This document shows positions 50,652-59,900 of a stretch of DNA of 64,000 nt, piece by piece. The notes under the pieces are model-generated. The model was not told where the DNA came from and ran no database searches. It worked only from the letters and a program-made list of their open reading frames with translations. Every line of letters starts with the position of its first letter. The first letter of the stretch is position 1. Both the position numbers and the translations under genes were made by a program. Source of the DNA: Elusimicrobiales bacterium (GTDB lineage: Bacteria; Elusimicrobiota; Elusimicrobia; Elusimicrobiales; Elusimicrobiaceae); assembly GCA_041651175.1 (NCBI GenBank), contig JBAZJT010000004.1, positions 100,529 to 164,528 of the forward strand. Reading direction: 5' to 3'.

Positions 50652-50721
50652 GCGTCTGGGAGGAGTCGCCTAGCGTCTCCTAAGAAAAGCCGAACGGCTT
50701 TATCCCCAGTCGCTTTTTTTT
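50652..50721 (+). ncRNA. Structured leader RNA upstream of the DUF3800 gene (three-way junction)
   Basis: Between the promoter and the ATG a compact fold is evident. P1 pairs CTGGG (50656-50660) with CCCAG (50705-50709). P2 pairs AGGAG (50661-50665) with CTCCT (50677-50681), continued after a T-T mismatch by CGC/GCG around CTA. P3 pairs AAAGCC (50686-50691) with GGCTTT (50696-50701) around GAAC. Eight T follow at 50714-50721. The direct repeat AGCGTCT occurs at 50651 and 50672. It may be a member of the predicted RNA motif classes named after DUF3800; which class is unknown. Function as regulator, attenuator or partner RNA is open. Confidence 0.6.
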
Positions 50722-50732
50722 GACCGCTTATC

Positions 50733-51623
50733 ATGTACTTCTGCTACGTGGATGAATCCGGAACGCCGGACGACGGAACCACCAGCCACTACGTGCTGGC
50801 CGGAATCTCGCTGCCTGTTCTGGAATGGAAAAAATTTGAGCAGACAGTGAACACGCTGAAGACGAGATGGGGCATAGCCGGCGCTGAAATTCACACCGGC
50901 TGGCTGCTGCGTTCCCTTATTGAGCAGAAGCAAATCCCCGGTTTTGACGGTTTGCCACGCGCCGAACGGAAAATACGCGTTGAGATTTTCAGGAAAGAGG
51001 AAATTCTGCGTTTGCAGAAAAGCAATCCCGGACAGGTATCGCAGATAAGGAAAAATTACAGAAACACCGAACCGTATACCCATCTCACCCTGGCCGAACG
51101 CCGGGAGCTTGCCTCCCAGTTTGCCGACATAATAGGGGGATGGGGGCATATCCGCCTGTTTGCCGAATGTGTGAACAAACCATTTTTCGGAGCAAAATTT
51201 CCCGGCGTCTCTGTGGCCGAATCGGCCTTTGAACAGCTTGTTTCCAGATTTGAATGCTATCTTGATGTCACCTCTCTCGGCCAGTCCGCTGATAACATGG
51301 GCGTGCTGATTCACGACAATAACCAGACAACCGCAAAAAAACTGCGGGACCTGATGATGGAATTCCACAGGCGCGGCACATCCTGGCGGGAAATAACGCA
51401 CATCATAGAAACTCCCCTGTTTGTTGACAGCCAGTTGACAAGCCTCATTCAGGCCGCGGATATTTGCGCCTATGCCCTGAGACGCTATCTGGAAAACGGC
51501 GAAGACCGGCTTTTTGACAAAATCTATTCCCGCGCCGACAAAAAAAACGAAAGAGTCGTTGGGGTGAGGCATTTCACGGACCCCGCCAAGCTATGCAACT
51601 GCAAAATATGCGTTTCAAGATGA
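50733..51623 (+). CDS. DUF3800 domain protein (RNase H-like fold)
   Basis: 296 residues. The diagnostic N-terminus is MYFCYVDESGTPDDGTTSHY, with the acidic YVDESG motif, followed by a strand-helix layout. Later motifs are MGVLIHDNNQTTAKKLRDLM and FVDSQLTSLIQAADICAYAL, where the acidic residues expected at the active site of this RNase H-like family occur. DUF3800 genes are often found in mobile or defence contexts, and nuclease activity is suspected. A lower GC content than its neighbours suggests transfer. No Shine-Dalgarno site precedes the ATG. It overlaps birA as ATGA, so it has been fitted into an operon. Confidence 0.9.
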   Translation: MYFCYVDESGTPDDGTTSHYVLAGISLPVLEWKKFEQTVNTLKTRWGIAGAEIHTGWLLRSLIEQKQIPGFDGLPRAERKIRVEIFRKEEILRLQKSNPGQVSQIRKNYRNTEPYTHLTLAERRELASQFADIIGGWGHIRLFAECVNKPFFGAKFPGVSVAESAFEQLVSRFECYLDVTSLGQSADNMGVLIHDNNQTTAKKLRDLMMEFHRRGTSWREITHIIETPLFVDSQLTSLIQAADICAYALRRYLENGEDRLFDKIYSRADKKNERVVGVRHFTDPAKLCNCKICVSR

Positions 51624-52249
51624 CGGCTGCGGACAAAGCCCCGCGTTTTGAACCCTCCGTGGACGGCGGGCTGCGCGGCATAGCCGCCACGGTTTATGTG
51701 GACCGCGCCCAAAGCACCCAGGATATAGCCCGCGCGCTGGCCGAAACCGGCGCGCCGCAGGGAACCCTTGTAATCGCCGGCGAGCAGTCCGGCGGCAGGG
51801 GCCGGCTGGGGCGGAACTGGCACTCCGCGCCCGGCGGGCTTTACATGAGCCTTATCCTGCGCCCCAAAGCCGCCCCGGCGGATTTGAGCGCGCTGGGCAT
51901 AGCCGCGGCGGAAAGCGCGGCAAAGACGCTGAAATCGCTCTACGGCCTTAAAACGCGCGTCAAGCCGCCAAACGACGTTCTTGCGCTTGACCCGGCAAAA
52001 CGCGCGTACCGGAAAATATCCGGCATACTGGCCGAGGCCCCCTGCGCCGGCGCGTCGGCTGAATGGATAGCGCTTGGCATGGGCGTCAACCTCTCAAACG
52101 CGCTGGCCCGGGAATTGGATTCGGCCACGACGGTAAAACGCATCACCGGAAAAACGCCCGCGCGCGACGAGTTTCTGAAAGCCTTCTTCTCCGATTTCTG
52201 GAACAAGTATTCGGCATGGGAATTGCAGGCGGCCTCAAGGCGGAGATAA
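51620..52249 (+). CDS. birA: Biotin-[acetyl-CoA-carboxylase] ligase
   Basis: 209 residues from the ATG at 51620, which overlaps the DUF3800 stop as ATGA; earlier starts at 51593 and 51608 lie within that gene. The catalytic signature is SGGRGRLGRNWHSAPGGLYM, with the substrate strand YVDRAQSTQDIARA before it and KPPNDVL and KISGILAE after. No N-terminal helix-turn-helix, so it is a monofunctional ligase, not a repressor. It makes biotinyl-AMP and biotinylates BCCP in the cytosol. The C-terminal SH3-like domain is missing or very short. Confidence 0.93.
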   Translation: MTAADKAPRFEPSVDGGLRGIAATVYVDRAQSTQDIARALAETGAPQGTLVIAGEQSGGRGRLGRNWHSAPGGLYMSLILRPKAAPADLSALGIAAAESAAKTLKSLYGLKTRVKPPNDVLALDPAKRAYRKISGILAEAPCAGASAEWIALGMGVNLSNALARELDSATTVKRITGKTPARDEFLKAFFSDFWNKYSAWELQAASRRR

Positions 52250-53079
52250 AAGGTATCGCGCTGGACTGCGGCGCGACTTCCGCCGGCATAGCCTCCGCGG
52301 AGCCGCTTTCGGCGGAAATCCCGCGCATCGCCGGATACGTCCGCTCCGGCCTGCCGCCGGGGATGGAATATATAGCCCGCCCGCCGCGCCTTCACGCCGA
52401 TATAAGGGAATGGTTCCCCCCCGCGAAATCCGCGCTGATATGCGCCTTCGGCTACGGCGGCCTGCTGCCGGAACTGCGGCTTGAAATGCCGCCGGCGGAG
52501 CTGGACGCGCGCATGAAACTGCGCGGCCACGCGCTGGACAGCCATTTTTTCAAATATAAAACCGTGAAAGCGGCGGCCTTTTCCGTTCTTGATTATCACG
52601 CGGCGGTGAAAGCCGCGCTGAGAAAAATGCTGGCCCGCGCACGGGAAAAATATCCGGGGCTTGAGGGGAAAATTTTCTGCGACACTTCCCCGGTTCTGGA
52701 AAAGGCGCTGGCGGCCAGGGCCGGGCTTGGCTGGATAGGCAGGAACACATTGCTGCTTACGCCGGAATGCGGCAGTTTTCTGGTGCTGGGAGGAATTGCG
52801 CTGTCGGCGGAACTGGAACCGGATTCCGCGCCCGGATACTCCGGCTGCGGCGATTGCAAAGCCTGCCTGGCCGCCTGCTCCAACGGCGCGTTATCGGATT
52901 ACAGGCTGAACCCCGCCCTCTGCTCGTCGTGGCGGAACATCCCCCGCAAAACTCCGCTTTCGGAAAAAGACGCCCTTTTATGCGGCGACCGCGCCGACGG
53001 CTGCGATATCTGCCAGAGGGTTTGCCCCCGCAATCACAGCGCAACGGCGCGGTCTGCGATATTCAAACCGCGGTCTTGA
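52216..53079 (+). CDS. queG: Epoxyqueuosine reductase
   Basis: 287 residues from the ATG at 52216, overlapping the end of birA by 34 nt. The N-terminal cobalamin-binding domain contains RSGLPPGMEYIARPPRLHAD and CDTSPVLEKALAARAGLGWI, then GRNTLLLTPECGSFLVLG. The two [4Fe-4S] sites are CGDCKACLAACSNGAL and GCDICQRVCPRN. It catalyses the last step of queuosine formation in tRNA. It is shorter than E. coli QueG because the C-terminal HEAT-like extension is absent. It overlaps the convergent receiver gene by 17 nt. Confidence 0.94.
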   Translation: MGIAGGLKAEIKGIALDCGATSAGIASAEPLSAEIPRIAGYVRSGLPPGMEYIARPPRLHADIREWFPPAKSALICAFGYGGLLPELRLEMPPAELDARMKLRGHALDSHFFKYKTVKAAAFSVLDYHAAVKAALRKMLARAREKYPGLEGKIFCDTSPVLEKALAARAGLGWIGRNTLLLTPECGSFLVLGGIALSAELEPDSAPGYSGCGDCKACLAACSNGALSDYRLNPALCSSWRNIPRKTPLSEKDALLCGDRADGCDICQRVCPRNHSATARSAIFKPRS

Positions 53080-53422
53080 TTACCGACACCAGCTCCGACG
53101 CGGAAAACGGCTTTGTCACGAAAGACTTCACCTGCCCGAACTTGTCAAACAGCGATTTGGACTGGACAAGCGCGGTTATCACCACTATCGGTATTTTCTT
53201 TGTGGTGTCGTCCTGCGAGAGCTGGCTTGCTATCGCGTGGCCGTCCATGCAGGGCAAAATGACGTCCAGCAGAATCACGTCGGGCATTGTCTCCTTTATT
53301 TTGACAACTGCGTTTCTGCCCGTTTCCTGCCCGGCGACCTCAAACCCTTCCTGGCGCAATGCGGCTTCTATGACTTCCAGCAGTTCCGGCGAATCCTCAA
53401 CTATGAAAACTTTTTTACCCAT
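53063..53422 (-). CDS. Stand-alone response-regulator receiver protein
   Basis: 119 residues from the ATG at 53422; a TTG two codons upstream is possible and has AGAAGG at good spacing. It has VFIVEDSPELLEV with the acidic pair, the phospho-acceptor Asp in VILLDVILPCMDG, the Thr in PIVVITALV and the Lys in FVTKPFSASE. Single-domain, CheY-like, without a kinase nearby. A TTGACT-N18-TAAAAT promoter ends six bases before the ATG. The 3' end overlaps the convergent queG. Confidence 0.92.
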   Translation of the reverse strand: MGKKVFIVEDSPELLEVIEAALRQEGFEVAGQETGRNAVVKIKETMPDVILLDVILPCMDGHAIASQLSQDDTTKKIPIVVITALVQSKSLFDKFGQVKSFVTKPFSASELVSVIKTAV

Positions 53423-53428
53423 GCGCAA

Positions 53429-53458
53429 ATTTTACCTTCTCTGAAACGGGCAAGTCAA
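53429..53458 (-). promoter_or_regulatory. Promoter of the second receiver gene, leaderless spacing
   Basis: On the minus strand TTGACT (53453-53458), an 18-bp spacer and TAAAAT (53429-53434), then GCGCAA on the plus strand (six bases) and the ATG. The same TAAAAT-6-ATG arrangement precedes hinT and yciH. Confidence 0.6.
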
Positions 53459-53556
53459 CACAAACCGCGCGCGGCGGATGAACGGCAACGGCAAACGGCG
53501 GTTTATCCACAGATTGATCACAGATTTTCACAGATTATCCAGACTCTTTCCCTTAC

Positions 53557-53717
53557 CCCGGAAATTGCAGTTGGTTGCGAGAACCGAGGCGGCAGCTGGC
53601 GCGGACAGTCCGACGCAGAATTTGACGAGCATACCCGCAGGGTATGTAAGGAAAATTATGCACAGGAATGTCCCGCCAGCCACCGCCGAATTCCGCAATC
53701 CAACTGCAATTTCCGGG
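53557..53717. repeat. Palindromic dispersed element, copy 3
   Basis: Perfect 18-base terminal inverted repeats CCCGGAAATTGCAGTTGG (53557-53574) and its complement (53700-53717) around an imperfectly self-complementary interior of about 125 bases. Its sequence equals the reverse complement of copy 1 (475-635) with few differences. Confidence 0.82.
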
Positions 53718-53720
53718 TTA

Positions 53721-53843
53721 CCTGAATGTTTCAGTTGGCTTGCGGAATTCGCCAAAAAATCGCTTCATATTTGCTTCTAAAATTTTCCTTACAGGCCAAC
53801 AGGCCTGCTCGGAAAATTTTATGCGCAAAATTGCGCATAACTC
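53721..53843. repeat. Partial or diverged palindromic element
   Basis: CCTGAATGTTTCAGTTGG followed by CTTGCGGAATTCGCCAAAAAATCGCTTCAT resembles one arm of the copy at 22257-22414. Other local complementarity follows (AATTTTCC / GGAAAATT; TGCGCAAAATTGCGCA). It looks like a decayed copy next to copy 3. Confidence 0.55.
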
Positions 53844-53935
53844 AAAATCTGTGATCAATCTGTGGATAAAAACTCCCCGCCGTAAAGCGGTCCCGTCTTT
53901 AACAGCTTTTATCACGGATTACCAGCCTGTGGAAG

Positions 53936-56900
53936 CTATTTCCCCTGCTTGTCCTCAAGGGCTTTAAGCCGGTTGGTCAGCGCCCGGATAGCCTCGGCCT
54001 GCGCCGCGTTCTCCGCCCGGAGGGCCTTCATTTCCTCATCCTGCCTGTCGCTGGCGGCCTTGAGTTCCTTGACCGACTCTATCATCGGGGCCGCCATGGC
54101 GTCGTATGATACCACCTTAAATCCCTCGCGCGTCGTCCGCACGGCCTCGGGCATGACTTTTTCAAGCTCCTGAGCTATAATGCCGTCGTCACGCTGTCCG
54201 TCCGATTTCCATTTGAAGCTCACGCCGCGCAGTTTGGTGATGATGTCCAACCCCTTGCTGGTGTTAATATCGGTTTTCAGCCGTTCATCCGAATTGTGAT
54301 AATAGTTGTTGGCGTACACATCCCCTGTCACCGTCAGCTTCGCCGAACCGGCTCCGGCGTTGAATATGGACATTGTGTGCGCGCTGGAATCATTCCAGAA
54401 GAAGCGCCCATCGCCGCCGTAATTGTCAAATGTGAAGCTGCCATTGGAACCCGCGCCGGTCATGGTTATCTCGGCGCCTTCGTTGGAGCCGTCCTGCGCG
54501 CGCATTCTTATAGAGCCGGCCTCGGTGTAGAACGTGCCGGCCACATCCAGCCGTCCCGCCGGCGCGGTGCTGCCTATGCCGATTAAGTTGCCGGTTGTAA
54601 CCGTAAGCGCCGGCACGGAGCCGGGCACGCTCAGATAGAATTTGGAGGTGTTCGGGTCCGCCACCAGGTCCCAGAAACCGTTGTAGCCACCGTCAACACT
54701 GCGCAGCGTCAGTATAGCGGGCCGGGTGGAGCCTGTGGCGACAACCGTCAAAGTTCGCAGCGCATCCCCGGGATCAGTGCCGGAGCTATAGTTGCTGCCG
54801 GGGGCCGCCGCTATTGTTGTCCCCAGCGCCCGTAAGCCGGTATCGCCGGAACTGTTGTTGAGCCATGTTGTCCCGATAACATCCAGTTTGGCTACCGGCG
54901 CCGTTGACCCTATCCCCACGCTCCCCTGCAGTACCGTCTTTGTGATGCTGGCATTGCCCAACGTCGCGCTGTTGCTGCCGTTCCCTCTGCCCGCGTAGCC
55001 GATTACGATTTCATTGGTCTCCGCGTCAGCCGCCGGCCTTGCGTCGTAGCCGAGATAAACTGAATTCGTCGGTGTCAAATTCTGACTGGTTCCCGTGCCG
55101 TAATACATGCCCGCCTGATAGCCGATAGCGGTGTTATACCCGCCTGTGGTGTTGTAGTACAGCGTCCGATAGCCAAAAGCGGCATTACCGGCGCCTGTGG
55201 TGTTGCCGTACAACGCCTGATACCCATTGGCGGTGTTATTACCGCCCGTGCTTTGGCCGGACACGCCGTACATCGCCTGATACCCGTTGGCGGTATTATT
55301 GGCGCCCGAAGTGTTGTACAAAAGCGCCTGCATACCCACAGCGGTATTGTAGTTGGCAGTATTGCTGCCAAGGGCGCTCACGCCAACCCCCGTGTTGTTG
55401 GAGCCGGTATTGAAGCCAAGCGCGGCAGCACCAACGGCGGTATTATTGTTGCCGGCACTTTCCCCGGACACGCCAAATATCGCCCCATACCCGATAGCGG
55501 TATTGTTGCCCCCGGTCGTGTTATAAAGAAGCGCGCGGTAGCCGTTGGCGGTATTGCTGTCCCCTGTGGTAGTGGCGTTGCCCGCCTGACAACCCACAAG
55601 CGTGTTGTACAAACCGTCGCTCGCATTCGCCGCCCCTGCGGCGTTGCCCAGGAACGTCCCGGCAACAGCGTTGTCGACATTCATCAGGTTGCTGATAACA
55701 GCTCTCGTAACACTGGTGTTCCCCAACGTAACGCTGTTGCTCCCGTTGCCTCTGGCGTTATAGCCGATGACTATTTCATTAGTATCCCCGTCCGCCGCGG
55801 GCCGCGTGTCGTAACCCAGATAAACCGAGTTGGCGGTGGTCTGGTTCGCGCCGCCGGCGGTTATATATCGGCCCGCATTATACCCCATCGCAACGTTGTA
55901 GTTGCCCGTGGTGTTGCTATAAAGCGCGGCGGTGCCAGTGGCGCTATTGCCAGTTCCTGTGGTGTTCCCGTAAAGCGCCTGATAACCATAAGCGGCATTG
56001 TTGCTCCCCGTGCTTTGGCCGGATACGCCCTGCATCGCATACATGCCGGTGGCGGTATTATTAGCGCCTGTGGTGTTGTAATAGAGCGCGTCGGCGCCGA
56101 TGGCGGTATTCTGTGTGCCTGTGGTATTGCTGTAAAGCGCCGAATAACCATAGGCGGCATTATTGGCGCCTGTGGTATTGCCGGCAAGCGCCGCATAACC
56201 ATTGGCGGTATTATAGCTGCCCGTGCTTTGGCCTGAAACGCCCAGCATCGCATACATGCCGGTGGCGGTATTGTTGCTGCCTGTGGTGTTCTCTTTAAGC
56301 GCGTTGGCGCCGATGGCGGTATTATAGTTGCCTGTGGTTTTGTACCCCGCATAATAGCCAAAAGCGGCATTATCACTGCCGGTGTTATAAAATAGCGCCC
56401 TCTCACCAAAAGCGGAATTCTGGACGCCTGCAATGTTGGTATATAGCGCCTGCAAACCAAACCCGGAATTATCGGAGCCGGTGGTATTGGCTTTCCCGGC
56501 TTCCATGCCCACAAAAGTATTACTGTCGCCCGTGGTGTTGGAATTGCCCGCCTGATAGCCGACAAACGTGCTGTAATACCCGTCGCTCAGATTTCCCGCT
56601 CCCGCGCCGTTGCCTAAAAATGTAGCGGAAGCCGCATCATAGAAGTTGATGTAGTTGGTTACCGCTATCGCCGTGCTGAATGTCTGCGCCGCCGACCACG
56701 TATGCGCGCCGGTCTGCGCGGTCGCCAATGTCGGGTTCGGGTATGTGCCGGTCAAATCGCCAGCCGCGTTTCCGGTAGGCGCAGCGCCAGTGATGGTTAC
56801 ATTCGTCGCTGAAGTTATCCGGCCTTTCGCATCAACCACAAGCTGCGCAACCTGCGTCCCGCTGCCGTAGCTCCCGCTGGTAACCCCGCTTGTCGCCAGC

Positions 56901-59900
56901 GTCGGATTCGGGTAGGTGCCGGTCAAATCCCCCGCCGCAGACCCGCCGGGCGACACATTCGTCAGCGCGGATCCATTGCCCGAGAACGCCGTAGCCGTTA
57001 CCGTCCCCACAACCTGCAATGCCGTTGACGGATTGATTGTCCCTATCCCCACGCTCCCCTGCAGCACCGTCTTGGTGATGCTGGCATTGCCCAATGTTAC
57101 GCTGTTGCTCCCGTTGCCTCTGGCAGCGTAGCCGATAACGATTTCATTGCTGTCGCCGTCGGCGGACGGCCTTGCATCGGTACCCAGGTAAACCGAATTG
57201 TACGAGGTCGCATTCTGACCGGTTCCCGTTCCGTAATATCGCCCGGCATTATAACCCATCGCAATGTTATTGTCAGCCGTGGTGATGTGGTAAAGTGCAG
57301 CATAACCGAAAGCCGAGTTGTTGGCACCCGTGGTATACCCGCCAAGCGCAGCCGCGCCAAATGCCGAATTGTCGCCGCCCGTGCTTTGGCCGGATACGCC
57401 AAGCATTGCCTGATACCCGTTGGCGGTATTATTGTTGCCCGTGGTGTTGAAATTGAGCGCGTTAACCCCAAAAGCCGCATTATTGACGCCTGTGGTATTG
57501 CCGGCAAGCGCCGAATAACCAGTGGCGGTGTTATAGCCGCCCGTGCTTTGGCCTGCCACGCCTAACATCGCATTTCCGCCGATGGCGGTATTATAGTTGC
57601 CGGTGGTGTAGTATACGAGCGCCTGATAGCCATACGCGCTATTATAACCGCCCGTGGTGCTATACTTAAGCGTGCTGACGCCGTTGGCGGTATTAGCTAT
57701 ACCCGAAGAGTTGGTGTAAAGCGCCGCATAACCGATGGCGGTATTGGCGTTACCCGTGGTGTTGCCACTACCGGCATACCTCCCGAAGAAGCTGTTGTAA
57801 GAGCCGTCGCCGCCGCTCGTATAGGAGGAACTCTGCCCGCCGCCGCCAATGGATATGTTGTGGCCGACTGCGCCGGACGGTTTGTAGCTGCTTATCAGAA
57901 TATCTTCTCCACTGGTAGTGATATTCACCGCGTCGGTAAACGTCTGCGCCGCCGACCACGTATGCGCGCTGCCCTGCGCAGTCGCCAATGTCGGGTTCGG
58001 ATACGTCCCCGTCAAATCACCAGCCGCTGAACCGGCAGGCGCAACGCCGCTTATCGTAACATTGGTCGCCGCCGTAACCCGCCCTTTCGCGTCAACGGTA
58101 AGCTGCGCAACCTGCGTCCCGCTGCCGTAGCTGCCGCTGGTAACCCCGCTGGTTGCCAGCGTCGGATTCGGATAAGTTCCGGTTAAATCGCCCGCTGCCG
58201 TCGTGGTGGTGTAAATGCCGTTTGTAACAGTGGCCGCGTTGCCCGTTATGCTGCCTACTATACTCTGGCTGAAGGTCTGCGCCGCGCTCCATGTATGCGC
58301 GCTGCCCTGCGCGGTCGCCAAAGTCGGGTTTGGATATGTTCCAGTCAGTTCGCCTGCCGCGCTGCCGGACGGCGGCCCGCCCACCTGGCTGCCGTTCCAG
58401 TACAGGCTGCCGCCGTTATTATACAGCGCAGCCGTCGTATTCGTCGGCACGCCCGCCGCTATCCTTATACCCGTGTTGCTGCCGGAACCCGTCACATCCA
58501 AAGCGTTCGCGGTGGGGTTCACCGTCCCTATCCCAACACTGCCATACAGCACGGTCTTTGTGATGCTGCTGTTGCCCAGCGTCGCGCTGTTGCTCCCGTT
58601 GCCTCTGGCCGTGGAGCCGATTACGATTTCATTAGTCTCCGCATCCGCCGCCGGCCTTGCGTCGTAGCCCAGATAGACTGAGTTGCTCGGCGTCGCATTC
58701 TGGCCGGTTCCCGCGCCGTAATACCGCCCGGCTTCATTGCCAACGGCGGTATTATAGGCGCCGGTGGTGTTGTTGTAAAGCGCCAAAAAACCGTTGGCGG
58801 TGTTATTGCTGCCAGTATTGGCAGAAAGCGCGCCGGAACCCGTGGCGGTATTATAGTTGCCTGCGGTATTGTAATAAAGCGCGCTCTGCCCGATGGCGGT
58901 ATTCTGTTCGCCTGTGGTATTACTGTAAAGCGCCGCATAGCCATAGGCGGCATTATAGTTGGCTGTGGTATTGCCGCGAAGCGCCTGATAACCATTGGCG
59001 GTATTATAGCTGCCCGTGCTTTGGCCGGACACGCCCAGCATCGCGCTTGCGCCGATGGCGGTATTCTGGCTGCCTGTGGTGTTGTAATAAAGCGCCTGAT
59101 CACCATTGGCGGTATTATTGCCGCCAGTCGTGTTGCTATAGAGCGTCTGGCTGCCGACCGCAGTGTTGTTGTCGGAACTCTGGGCCGATGCGCCGAACAT
59201 CGAATAATGGCCTATGGCGGTGTTGTTTGAACCGGTAACGTTGTAATACAGCGCAGCCACGCCGACACCGATATTTCCCAGACCCGTAGTAACGCCATGC
59301 TGGGACGCATAACCAAAAGCGGTATTGAAAGCGCCCGATGTGTTGCTAATGCCGGCAGTTGCCCCGAAAAAGCTGTTGTATGACCCGGCGCTGCCGCTTG
59401 TAAAAGAGGAGTTCTGCCCGCCCCCGCCGACAAATATGTTATACCCGATGGCGCCCGTCGGCTTGAAACTGCTTATCAAAACATCCTGCCCGCTAGTGGT
59501 AACATTGACCGCGCCGGTAAACGTCTGCGACCCGCTCCAGGTATGCGCGCCGGTCTGCGTGCCGGCCAATGTCGGATTCGGATACGTCCCCGTCAAATCA
59601 CCAGCCGCTGAACCGGCAGGCGCAACGCCGCTGATGGTTACATTCGTGGCCGCAGTAACCCGCCCCTTCGCGTCAACAGTAAGCTGCGCAACCTGCGTGG
59701 TGTTGCCGTAACTGCCTGAAGTTACACCGCTCGTCGCCAGTGTCGGGTTCGGATAGGTACCGGTCAGGTCGCCCGCCGCAGACCCGCCGGGCGACACATT
59801 CGTCAGCGCGGACCCGTTGCCCGAGAACGCCGTAGCCGTAACCGTCCCCACCACCTGCAATGCCGTTGACGGATTGATTGTCCCTATCCCCACGCTCCCC

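Larger units (their letters stand above)
53502..53870. repeat. 27-bp perfect inverted repeat flanking a dispersed element; contains TTATCCACA
   Basis: The 27 bases at 53502-53528 (TTTATCCACAGATTGATCAC plus AGATTTT) occur exactly reverse-complemented at 53844-53870. Each arm carries TTATCCACA, the DnaA-box consensus. Inside lie one full and one partial palindromic element. The remaining stretch 53871-53935 holds nothing I can name. No replication gene is beside it, so origin function is not claimed. Confidence 0.7.

Noticed and set aside
50651..50732. tRNA or hammerhead ribozyme in the DUF3800 leader
   Set aside because: No acceptor-stem/CCA or T-loop pattern and no CUGAUGA core; the three-stem fold is different.
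53502..53870. Possible replication origin because of TTATCCACA boxes
   Set aside because: Only one box per arm, no dnaA/dnaN/gyr genes nearby, and the box is part of a longer repeated phrase.
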